Source: Pycnococcus provasolii
Lineage: Eukaryota > Chlorophyta > Pseudoscourfieldiophyceae > Pseudoscourfieldiales > Pycnococcaceae
NCBI GenBank assembly: GCA_938743325.2
Contig: OW568899.1
Coordinates: forward strand, 186,001 to 250,000
Length of the DNA stretch: 64,000 nucleotides
Direction of reading: 5' to 3'
The notes below the pieces were generated by a model that was given only the letters and a program-made list of their open reading frames with translations, searched no databases and was not told the DNA's origin. Of the stretch, positions 54,775 through 63,010 are shown in pieces. Both the position numbers and the translations under genes were made by a program. Numbering within the stretch: position 1 is the stretch's first letter; each line of letters starts with the position of its first letter.

Positions 54775-54906
54775 GCGGCTGCGATCGACGACGACGTTGG
54801 TGCTGAGGCGGCTGCGATCGACGACGACGTTGGTGCTGAGGCGGCTGCGATCGACGACGACGTTGGTGCTGAGGCGGCTGCGATCGACGACGACGTTGGT
54901 GCTGAG
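54775..54906. repeat. 33-bp minisatellite, four exact units
   Basis: Four head-to-tail units of 33 bp, each starting GCGGCTGCGATCGACG and ending GTTGGTGCTGAG, with a fifth partial unit after. The unit length is a multiple of three, and plus-strand reading gives AAAIDDDVGAE repeats, but no gene frame around it is convincing. Confidence 0.9.
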
Positions 54907-55266
54907 GCGGCTGCGAAGCCCGCGTGACAGACGCGCCGGCGCGTCCGGCGTCACTTAGCCCTTAGGACTCCTAAGTCCTTACGTCCACGCGCGTCGCGCG
55001 AGCCTCCCCAATTCCCCATCGCACCCCTTGCGCGGCCGCGCGCCGCGACCGCGACCGGTATCCCAAAACACTTTTCCCCAACTTGAAGCCGCCCAGGGCT
55101 ATGCCTCCACGACGGATCCCCAATAAGGCCAAAAGACCACGGTAGAAATACCGAGATAAGAAAATCTAGCCTCCCCCCCACCCAGACTGTCTGCCTGTCG
55201 CAGGTTGAATTGTTTGGCCCACGTGGATTGCCAGAATCCGCGACAAACAAACAAACTCTGCCGTCT

Positions 55267-55980
55267 ATGGCGGCGTCCAGTCACTCGTCGCGGTTAGCCT
55301 TGTTGGCGCGCATGTTCCCCGAGCTCTCGTGGACGGCTTGCACCTCGACGACGGTTTCTGCTTTGAAGAAACACACACCTTTGTCGTCGACAACTCACAA
55401 CACGCAAGGACGACGGCGACTCGCTCGCGCCTTCCTGACGACGTGCCTCACAAGCTCGTGCGCACACGCCGTCGGCGACGTCGCGTGCCAAAGTCTCGTC
55501 GAGAAAAAGAAAGTCGACGACCTTGACCGGTCGCGCGTCGCACGTATGGGAACCATAGGCTTCACAGCACATGGACCGTTCTTCTTTGTGGCGTTTCGGT
55601 GGATCGACGCTCTCTTCACAGCCGCGCCGAAAACGCTCGGAACCGCCGTCAAGAAGGTGGTGATGGGACACGCAACACTCTTCCCAAGCTATTTGGCGCT
55701 GTTTTTCGTGTACGCGAGCGTACTCGAAGGGCGTGGGATGGACGACATCCAGGCGAAGCTGAGCGACGCGTTCTGGCCTGCGTGCGTGACGGGAACGCAG
55801 TACTGGCCAGCAGTGCAGCTCGTGAACCAGCGGTATGTTCCGCCAAGGCACAAAACGTCCTTCACGGCAACGGCGGCTATATTTTGGAACGTGTATATTA
55901 GCCATCGCAACAAGCTCGCCAACGAGAAGGTTGACGAGAATGAAAGAGGTGGTGTGACGACGGCTGTACTAACAAAGTAA
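55267..55980 (+). CDS. MPV17: Mpv17/PMP22-family membrane protein
   Basis: 237 residues from MAASSHSSRLALLARMFPEL. Basic Ser-rich start (possible organelle signal), then the four-helix Mpv17 fold: FLTTCLTSSCAHAVGDVACQ, RMGTIGFTAHGPFFFVAFRW, VMGHATLFPSYLALFFVYA and the signature WPAVQLVNQRYVPPRHKTSF ... FWNVYIS. These proteins lie in the inner mitochondrial or peroxisomal membrane and form or control small-solute pores. One exon. Confidence 0.9.
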   Translation: MAASSHSSRLALLARMFPELSWTACTSTTVSALKKHTPLSSTTHNTQGRRRLARAFLTTCLTSSCAHAVGDVACQSLVEKKKVDDLDRSRVARMGTIGFTAHGPFFFVAFRWIDALFTAAPKTLGTAVKKVVMGHATLFPSYLALFFVYASVLEGRGMDDIQAKLSDAFWPACVTGTQYWPAVQLVNQRYVPPRHKTSFTATAAIFWNVYISHRNKLANEKVDENERGGVTTAVLTK

Positions 55981-56088
55981 GTAAAGTGTAGAAGAAGAAG
56001 AGTAGTAAGTTTTATTGTGCATTGAAAATGACGAAAAGTTGTTGTTACTACCTTTTCACCCTCACGAACAAAAGCAACAACATCCTGT

Positions 56089-56851
56089 TTACGCCTCGCC
56101 GAGGTGAGACAGCGTGGAGAAAATGGTGGCGCCGAACGGGTTCGACACGTGCGCCGCGACATTTTCGAACGGACCGGCTCCCGTTGCGCAGTACTGTGCG
56201 AAGCAGCCCACGAAGGCGAGCATAGCCAGGCGAGCGTGCTTCACCTCCTTGAAGCGCATGGATGGGGAGTCCATGTTCATCGGGTCCAGGGGGAAGAGCG
56301 AGCTGAAGTTTCCAACCTCGTCGCTCTTGCCGTTGAAGGCGTTGTAGCGGTTCAGCTCGATGACTGACATGATACCGAACTGGATGGGCAGCAGGGAGAT
56401 GGGCGAGATGTTCCACGGTCCCTCGGCGCCGATCTTCGCGACGTCGAACCAGTGTCCTCCGTTGTTGAGTCCGAGCGCCTCCTGTCCAGCGATGCTGTTA
56501 TATTTAGTGTGTTAAGGGTTGTTAGTGATTGTTGTTTGTGTTTGTGCGCTGTGAGACGCGCTGGTTAGAGGGTCGGTCGACTTACCCCGTCACGCCAAGC
56601 ATGGCCCACCGTCCGTTGTTGATCTCCGCATCAGCGAACCACTTCAAGCGCTCGGGATCGGTTCCAAGTCCGAGCGGGTCGAATCCGAAGTCACCTGGGA
56701 GCGAGCCGTCAAGGTGCGCGGGCGCGGAGGATCCCTTCAGCCACATCTCCCTGTCCGCCGCCGCCGCAGTGCGCACCGAGGAAGAGCGCGAGGACAAGCG
56801 GACAGCACGGGAGGGAGCGGAAAGGGAAGAGCGAAGAGCAAGAGGCGCCAT
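56089..56851 (-). CDS. LHCA: Light-harvesting chlorophyll a/b protein, Lhca type (two exons)
   Basis: Exon 1 (56851-56586) encodes a transit peptide ([20 protein letters not shown]), [20 protein letters not shown] and the first helix [14 protein letters not shown], ending at GTAAGT. Exon 2 (56494-56089) starts after TAACAG and continues [20 protein letters not shown], helix C ([15 protein letters not shown]) and helix A ([20 protein letters not shown]). The 91-bp intron is phase 2; 223 residues. The two ExxxxR chlorophyll-binding helix motifs are intact. The [21 protein letters not shown] start is like photosystem I antenna proteins. Divergent from a second antenna gene 482 bp away. Confidence 0.92.
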
Positions 56852-57333
56852 GACTAACAATGCTATATCGAATTTGTTCTGGGAAAATAAACAAACGCAG
56901 AGCAGGAGGTGCAAAAAGCCGAGGCGAGGGCGAGGGGATATCAGGATGCCGAGGGAGGGAGGGGGACAGCAAGCCAAACCAGCCAGCTCCGAAGGGAAGG
57001 GGAGAGTCCTGCAATCTTCGATCTAATCTTTTTTTTTCCAATTTTTTGTCCCCATGTATGCGATCAACTTCATGGTTTAAGGGTGGATCCCCAATCCCGA
57101 AGAAAGGAGTGTCCTCCCAAGTGTCCTCCTCCATATGGGGATTTTTCCCTCTCATCAAGCTCTAATCTCTGATTCTCTTATCTTCTAATTTTTCCCGGCC
57201 CTGGGAAAGTGGGAAGGAAGGGGCCGGCTGCCGGTTTCGCTCAACCCAACCAGCTTGTTCTCGGCGGGCTCCCCTTCCCTAGCTAGCTACCTTGTTACGT
57301 CGGCATATCTTCATCTTTTACCAAACGTCAGTC
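56852..57333. promoter_or_regulatory. Shared promoter region of two divergent antenna genes
   Basis: 482 bp between the two LHC start codons. Contains GGATCCCCAATCCCG near 57086, repeated AAGTGTCCTCC-type words near 57108-57132 and a GGGAAAGTGGGAAGG stretch near 57203. Coordinated light control is expected but not shown. Confidence 0.5.
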
Positions 57334-58065
57334 ATGCTCGCCCGCGCCTCCTCGCTCCGTCTGCCTGCCCGTGCTGTGTCCGTGCGCTCCTCCTCGAGGG
57401 CGTCAGTGCGCACCTCCGCCTCCTCGCGACCGACGTGGTACCCTGGTGCGACCATCCCCGACCAGCTCGATGGCACGATGCTCGGAGACTACGGATTCGA
57501 TCCGCTCGGTCTGGCTAAGGACAAGTCGCCCGAGACGATGGCGTACATCCAGGATGCCGAGCTGCAGAACGGACGATGGGCGATGGCCGCTGTGACGGGA
57601 GCTTCTTTCACGAACATTGTCGGACTCCCCATGTGGGCGGAGGCTGGTTCGTCGGCGAGCGGAGGATACGATCTCGTCACGCTCGCTCTCGTGCAGGTCG
57701 CCGTGATGGGGGCCGTCGAGTACAAGCGCACGTACGGAGGTGGCATCGACGTCGACTTCATGGGAATGGGAGGCGGCAAGGGCATGGCACTGAAGGAGCT
57801 CGTGCACGGACGCCTCGCTATGTTGGCTTTCGCCGGTATCTGGGTGCAGTACTGCGTGAACGGCCTCGGCCCGATCGACGCTCTCAAGGCGCACATCGCC
57901 GATCCCGGCCACGCCAACGTCTACGTGAACGACGGTGGAACTGGCATTGGTCCTTTCCTCGCCGTGCAGATCGGACTGCTGGCGTTTGTGCCGTTTATCA
58001 ATAACGTGAAGGAGCAGTTCCAGAGCGAGGACGACGAGCCGCTGTTCGAGGTCTGGAAGGCGTAA
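57334..58065 (+). CDS. LHCA: Light-harvesting chlorophyll a/b protein
   Basis: 243 residues, one exon, from MLARASSLRLPARAVSVRSS, a green-type transit peptide without a signal peptide. Then WYPGATIPDQLDGTMLGDYG-FDPLGLAKD, helix B with ELQNGRWAMAAVTGASF, helix C (LALVQVAVMGAVEYKRTYGG), helix A (LKELVHGRLAMLAFAGIWVQ) and a short amphipathic end. Both helix pairs keep the Glu/Arg chlorophyll ligands. Unlike its divergent partner it has no intron, and the two proteins differ clearly, so the pair is not a fresh duplicate. Confidence 0.93.
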   Translation: MLARASSLRLPARAVSVRSSSRASVRTSASSRPTWYPGATIPDQLDGTMLGDYGFDPLGLAKDKSPETMAYIQDAELQNGRWAMAAVTGASFTNIVGLPMWAEAGSSASGGYDLVTLALVQVAVMGAVEYKRTYGGGIDVDFMGMGGGKGMALKELVHGRLAMLAFAGIWVQYCVNGLGPIDALKAHIADPGHANVYVNDGGTGIGPFLAVQIGLLAFVPFINNVKEQFQSEDDEPLFEVWKA

Positions 58066-58226
58066 AAAGTTGTTGTTGCTTGTTGTTGTTTGTTTGTGAC
58101 ACAAACACGATGGTGGGTGTCACAGAAAAAGGTAGTAACGACAACGTTTCAACACATTCTGCATTCACAACTTTGTCTGTATTTACTTATATCACACAAT
58201 AGATCCATCAATGATAAATTTACTAC

Positions 58227-59744
58227 TTACTTGTTGACAACGTCTCTCATGAGCTCGTACACATAAAAGCTCAAGCCAGCGCTCGGCGCAAGCTTGATCC
58301 AGTTCATCGTGCATCCAGCGAACAGCGCCGAAATGCCCTGAGTGTGGTAAATGGTATAGATCGCCGTGATGGGGTTGCCCGAGACAATGCCAGCCATCAT
58401 GCGTCTGCGCACCACCTCGAGAGGGAAAGTGGCGGTGGCCGCCATCACGCCAGCTGTCGCACCCGTTGCGATCGAAAATACCTTCGGAAATGGGGGCACG
58501 TCCTCGTCAAGCAGAATCTCGCCACGCTTCTTAGCCTCGCTTTTCATCCTGAGCGTGTGCGTCTGCTGGCATGACCAGCGCAGTGCGTCGTACATGCCAA
58601 GGTTGATCGCGGCGTACGGAATGACACCAATGAGACTTGCGCCTATGCCGTTGTACAGCGAATGCGCACCCTCGGTGCGAACCATCGTGGTGAAGCAGTC
58701 GACGATACCCTTGTACGCACGCCCGTCTTTCGCTGAGAGCGCAAGGCGCGTGCGAAGCGTCTCCAGCGGATAGCACGCAACGGTGCTCGTGACGCCCGCC
58801 ATCGATCCGGCGAGTGCCACCGCCCACGGCGCGACTGTCTTCTTCACCTTCTTATCTCCGTCACCATCTTTTTTCCTCCTCCTCCTCCGTTTCCTCTCCT
58901 CCTCCGGCGACAGCTCTGGCTGCTTCACCGGCCGTGCGAGGGCGCTCTTGTAAAAGTCGAAGCACCCAAGCTGTATCGCCTTCTGAGGCACGACGCGTAA
59001 TACGTCGGCGCCGTTGCCTCGCCAGAAGGCAAACAAGCCACCGTTCTGCCAAGTCGAGTTGATCACCTGCTGCACGTTACCCCCGCCAACCATGAGCTTG
59101 ACTCGAATCGCCTCCAGTGGCGCCGTGGCAGTGCGACTGACGGCGCCGGCGACGGCACCAGGTGCGAACGTGCGCACAATCGGAGGAAGTTTTTGTTTCG
59201 TCGGCATGTGCTGCTTCGCGTCGCTCTTCGCCTCTTCTGAAGTCTTCTTGCCCTTCCCTGCACGCGCACGTGTCGTCTCAGGCACAGCTTTGACGACCGG
59301 TTGGCGCTTTCCCCCTGGAAGCCACGCGGGCCATTGTAGGCGCAGAGGAGGTTGGGTTAGAATGCTTCGTTCTGACACCTTGTCCGACAGTTTTTCGTTT
59401 TCGTTCAGGAACAAGAAGAAGTCGGAGTCTCCTGGGTTGCCGATGACGAGGTTAGGTCTGTGCCTGCCGCTATGTGCGAGCGGCGTCTCGAGGATTTTCG
59501 ACTGCGAGCGTCGTGACAGGGATGGCGGCGTGACAATGTGTCTTTTGGACATGACTTCACGTTCGACATCCGGCCCTCTGATTTTGAGTCGTGATCTCGC
59601 GGCGAGGTCCGCGGTGGATGTTCCTGATCCTCGCCTCCATCCTAAAGAGGTAAGAAGCTGCACATCATCGGAGGTACCTTGAGCGTACAAAGAATCCTCG
59701 AAACCTACAAGCGACGCTGACGCTGACGCTGACGAGGGCGCCAT
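58227..59744 (-). CDS. Mitochondrial-carrier-family adenylate-type transporter
   Basis: 505 residues from [21 protein letters not shown] 210-residue Ser/Arg-rich leader is followed by three carrier repeats: APGAVAGAVSRTATAPLEAI, LAGSMAGVTSTVACYPLETL, ATGATAGVMAATATFPLEVV, each with the PL-E carrier motif (Px[DE]xx[KR] form), and FAGCTMNWIKLAPSAGLSFY at the end. A basic RKRRRRRKKDGDGDKKVKK loop separates repeats 1 and 2. The layout is like plant Brittle-1 plastid or mitochondrial adenine-nucleotide carriers. The long leader might target the plastid. Substrate is inferred. Confidence 0.85.
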   Translation of the reverse strand: MAPSSASASASLVGFEDSLYAQGTSDDVQLLTSLGWRRGSGTSTADLAARSRLKIRGPDVEREVMSKRHIVTPPSLSRRSQSKILETPLAHSGRHRPNLVIGNPGDSDFFLFLNENEKLSDKVSERSILTQPPLRLQWPAWLPGGKRQPVVKAVPETTRARAGKGKKTSEEAKSDAKQHMPTKQKLPPIVRTFAPGAVAGAVSRTATAPLEAIRVKLMVGGGNVQQVINSTWQNGGLFAFWRGNGADVLRVVPQKAIQLGCFDFYKSALARPVKQPELSPEEERKRRRRRKKDGDGDKKVKKTVAPWAVALAGSMAGVTSTVACYPLETLRTRLALSAKDGRAYKGIVDCFTTMVRTEGAHSLYNGIGASLIGVIPYAAINLGMYDALRWSCQQTHTLRMKSEAKKRGEILLDEDVPPFPKVFSIATGATAGVMAATATFPLEVVRRRMMAGIVSGNPITAIYTIYHTQGISALFAGCTMNWIKLAPSAGLSFYVYELMRDVVNK

Positions 59745-59880
59745 GCTGACACAAAAATCACACGAGGGGGTTGTGTGATCGGTGTGCTGCGGGGTTAGGG
59801 TGATCAGACCGTCTTTTCGGCAAGGCATCTTTCTCGAGGACTTTCTGTGGGGGATCTTTACTTTAGGAGCATCTTTTTTA

Positions 59881-60088
59881 GGGGTTACGTTTCGGGGTTA
59901 CGTTTCGTAGGGGTTACGTTTACTCTTAGCAGGGGTTACGTTTCGGGGTTTTTTAGGGGTTACGTTTACTCTTAGCAGGGGTTACGTTTCGGGGTTTCGT
60001 AGGGGTTTCGTAGGGGTTACGTTTCGGGGTTTTTTAGGGGTTACGTTTCGGGGTTACGTTTCGGGGTTACGTTTCGGGGTTTTCCGAG
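59881..60088. repeat. GGGGTTACGTTT array between divergent genes
   Basis: Ten copies of GGGGTTACGTTT, mostly joined as GGGGTTACGTTTC at 13-bp spacing, mixed with TTTACTCTTAGCA spacers and GGGGTTTCGTA variants. The array fills the gap between the carrier gene (start 59744, minus) and the hydrolase-like gene (start 60163, plus). G4 runs at regular spacing could form G-quadruplexes. Confidence 0.9.
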
Positions 60089-60162
60089 AGGTTTGTTTTG
60101 TTGGTTGCGTGTGCGATATCGACTCGGCTTCGGAACATTCGCGAAGAAGCCTGTGGACAGAT

Positions 60163-61818
60163 ATGTCGACGCCTTCGCCGACGCCGGGCGATCATGTCAG
60201 GGCTCAAAACACATCCAATACCAATACCTCGAATACAGATGTCGGAGGACCTTCCTCTTCCGGATCAGGATCAGGATCAGGAGGATCAGGAGGATCAGCA
60301 GGATCCACAATAGTGTCGGATTCCCTGAGCCCGTTTAAGAGCATATTCCCTCAGCGCAAGAGACGCACCACCAAAGGTACGCCTAATGCTCCTTTGAAAG
60401 AAGACTTGGGTCTTGTTTCCTTGCGATTTCACGTCTCCATCCCCACATCGCGCAATTCCGCACGTTCTTCTTCACTTTCCATCGCGCATATCACCGCAGA
60501 AAAGTATGTGCCTGGCGCATGCCTCCCACCCTCAGATATTGTTTTGAACACGAACCTTTCGCGAGGAGCGGCGGACCACATCGCGTTCGCAAACAACGAA
60601 ACTAGCCTGTGCGACCAGATGCAGTACACGCCGCCGTCAAAACCCACGCAAACGGAGCAACTCGACCTGCCTGACGCTGGCGTACACGTGAAGTACGGAA
60701 TCAGAGACGGACGCGATGGCGCGGCAGGCGCCACCATACTCATGCTGCACGGCGCAGGAACGACGCACCGAGCGTTTGACAGCATCGCAGCTCGACTCAG
60801 CGTACGCGCGAGGTGCCGCATCGTCTGCCCAGACCTTCGAGGTCACGGAGGAAGCGCGACGCCGCTCGACGACGAAACCGCGTACGACCCGCGCAAAATT
60901 GTCGACGACCTCGCGGCGCTCGTGCTCGCACTGGACCTGTACACGTCGCCACTGCTCGTCGTAGGACATGCCAAGCTAGGAGGAGATGCCGCTCTCGGAC
61001 TCGCTGCGAAGATGCCAAGACTCGTCGGCGCACTCTTCCTGCTCGAGTATGCCGCCGATGGCATACCGAGGGACGTCGCGACGTTCGTGCCCACGCAGGC
61101 GGCAATTTTTCCAAACCACCGCGCTGCGTTCGACACGCTCGGCAGCGACGCACTGCAATGGCGATTTCGCACACGCGCCGCGGGCGCGGGCGAGGTGCCC
61201 TCACGCACGCGACCAGCGAAGGGCATACTTCGCCAGACGCTAGCAAGCGTGCGCGATGCTGGCGCAGGTGCTGTCGAGATCGCGATGGACCCACGCTTCT
61301 TCTACCGTGGCCTGGATCGCGATGGCGTGATTCGCCTCCTCGAGTCTCTGCCCGAGTCAATCGCGCTGTGCTGTTGCATTGGCGCGGAGTCCGCGTACAC
61401 GAGCGACGCGTGCGCACGCAAGACGCTGATGGCAGCCTCACAAGTGCGCCGCAAAAAACTCGAGGTTCTGCCAAAGTGCGGCCATCTCGCACTGTTCGAC
61501 GACGCGCTGCCCGTGTACACGGCACTCAAGAGCTTTCTTGCCAAGAGCTGGCGTAGCCTCGTCGTCGATGCGGGACGGGCAGCTGAGCGCACGCCCGAGC
61601 GACTCGGCCTTCGCGATCTAGAGCAATTCGAGTCGATGGAGGCGGCACGCAAGGCGCTCGGCCCACGGCGCTTGCCAACTCTCGAGGAGATTGAGGCGGC
61701 GTACGCGCTGATCAGCGCCGACGACGAGGCGCCGGACGACGACGAGGAGGAGGAGGCGAGAACGCGGCTCACCGCGCTCGCGCAGAACGATGCCGAGTAC
61801 TTTGGCTTTGTCGGATGA
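60163..61818 (+). CDS. Alpha/beta-hydrolase-fold protein with altered nucleophile site
   Basis: 551 residues from MSTPSPTPGDHVRAQNTS; codons upstream to 60109 lack an ATG. A GSGSGSGGSGGSAGS linker coded by GGATCA repeats is in the N-terminus. The fold shows TILMLHGAGTTHRAFDSIAA, RIVCPDLRGHGGSATPLDDE, then LVVGHAKLGGDAALGLAAKM where GHSxGG is expected, and VLPKCGHLALFDD with the catalytic His. The Ser is replaced by Ala and one residue is added (GHAKLGG), so ordinary hydrolysis looks impossible. The C-terminal 70 residues are acidic and helical. It may be a binding protein or pseudoenzyme. Confidence 0.78.
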   Translation: MSTPSPTPGDHVRAQNTSNTNTSNTDVGGPSSSGSGSGSGGSGGSAGSTIVSDSLSPFKSIFPQRKRRTTKGTPNAPLKEDLGLVSLRFHVSIPTSRNSARSSSLSIAHITAEKYVPGACLPPSDIVLNTNLSRGAADHIAFANNETSLCDQMQYTPPSKPTQTEQLDLPDAGVHVKYGIRDGRDGAAGATILMLHGAGTTHRAFDSIAARLSVRARCRIVCPDLRGHGGSATPLDDETAYDPRKIVDDLAALVLALDLYTSPLLVVGHAKLGGDAALGLAAKMPRLVGALFLLEYAADGIPRDVATFVPTQAAIFPNHRAAFDTLGSDALQWRFRTRAAGAGEVPSRTRPAKGILRQTLASVRDAGAGAVEIAMDPRFFYRGLDRDGVIRLLESLPESIALCCCIGAESAYTSDACARKTLMAASQVRRKKLEVLPKCGHLALFDDALPVYTALKSFLAKSWRSLVVDAGRAAERTPERLGLRDLEQFESMEAARKALGPRRLPTLEEIEAAYALISADDEAPDDDEEEEARTRLTALAQNDAEYFGFVG

Positions 61819-61864
61819 AGAATGTACTACATAGGTGTGTAACAACAGAGAACTTTTGTTTTTC

Positions 61865-62785
61865 TCATCGTCGCGTCACGAGTCCGTACGACGGAACCAC
61901 GCCGTATCCCCTTCCTTGATTGCCGATGGAACCGAGTCCCTTGCGTGGCGTGAACCCAATGTTCACATAGAACGGCTGACTCCTTGGCGGCGTGATGCCA
62001 AGCCTCGGACTGTAGTTGCTGTATGTCGGTCGCTGCCAGCTCGCCTCCTGCGGTGCCAGCGGTGGCGATGCCCTCAGCAGGCCAGGGTAGTAGTACGAGT
62101 TCGGTCCAAATTCTCGTGGGCGCCGTATACCAAACAGTGGGTCGAACGGAAGAAACCGATCGCGGTACAGGTAGTTCTCGTTCGGTATGCGCGGGAAGCC
62201 TGGACAGAGGAGTCCGCCCTCACCTTTCGCGATGCCTCCAAAGCAAGGTTCATTCATGTATGGTTCGAACGGTGGCGGTGCGAACGGGAAGAGCAGGAAG
62301 GGATTGAGTCGCAGAGCCGTGGCTGAAATGTACGTATTGTTTCCAAATTGGTGTGGCGGCGGCGCGGGCGTGGGTGGCGGCGGTGCGGGTGCAATTGGAG
62401 CGAATTGAATGGGTGGTGCGTATTTTGACGCGTACCAGCCCGCTTTCAGGTACGGTGTCGTGCTGATCAGATTGGCAGGTCGTTGTATGCTTCGCAAATC
62501 GACGCCTTGCGTAGTTCGTTCCATCTCGACTTCTTCCTCAATTTCAACAGCAGTATCGTCGCCGACTGCTGTTGCTGTACGACGAAATGCTTGTTCTACC
62601 TTGGGATTCGGCCGCGCCGCGACATCCGCTGCCGGGTAGACTCTGTGTGTGCTGCGATGGTGCCAAGGCTGCCACAACGTTGCATCATCGTCGTACGCTT
62701 TCGCGCTGAGCACCTTATTGAGACATGAAGTTAACGTTGCGAACGCACACGCGAAGACTGTCAACGAAAGTCGTCGCGCCATCAT
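61865..62785 (-). CDS. Proline/tyrosine-rich secreted protein, unknown
   Basis: 306 residues from MMARRLSLTVFACAFATLTS, a signal peptide (Ala-rich end ...VLSAKA). The mature chain is rich in Pro, Tyr and Arg: APIAPAPPPPTPAPPPHQFG, FLLFPFAPPPFEPYMNEPCF, NSYYYPGLLRASPPL, RKGLGSIGNQGRGYG. Only two Cys remain after the leader. Composition suggests a cell-wall or matrix protein; no domain recognised. Convergent with the hydrolase-like gene, 46 bp between stops. Confidence 0.6.
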   Translation of the reverse strand: MMARRLSLTVFACAFATLTSCLNKVLSAKAYDDDATLWQPWHHRSTHRVYPAADVAARPNPKVEQAFRRTATAVGDDTAVEIEEEVEMERTTQGVDLRSIQRPANLISTTPYLKAGWYASKYAPPIQFAPIAPAPPPPTPAPPPHQFGNNTYISATALRLNPFLLFPFAPPPFEPYMNEPCFGGIAKGEGGLLCPGFPRIPNENYLYRDRFLPFDPLFGIRRPREFGPNSYYYPGLLRASPPLAPQEASWQRPTYSNYSPRLGITPPRSQPFYVNIGFTPRKGLGSIGNQGRGYGVVPSYGLVTRR

Positions 62786-63010
62786 CGAAACATAGTTTTC
62801 AAAAAACGTGCGTGTCACAGATGCCAGGAAATGAGGGGGGCGTTTTTTTTGGCTGTCCCTGGTGGGGCCCTTGTTTGATTGGGGATTCGTTGTTAGATTC
62901 AAAAATGGGGCGTTTATTTTTCCGGGGGGAGAGGTTGGTGGGGATCCCGGTCGCGTAATGGACTAAATCGCGCCAGATCGACCTAGGAGTGGACGGACTC
63001 ACAAGGCACT

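Larger units (their letters stand above)
53958..55266. other. Repeat-rich gene-poor region
   Basis: 1.3 kb between the split gene and Mpv17. It holds one possible 54-codon frame (54349-54513), a 22-bp palindrome, a 22-bp hairpin and a 33-bp minisatellite, listed separately. The rest shows no coding signal. Confidence 0.5.

Noticed and set aside
54454-54927. A 157-codon frame covering the 33-bp minisatellite as a repeat protein
   Set aside because: The repeat is open in several frames on both strands because its unit is a multiple of three, and the flanks do not look coding.
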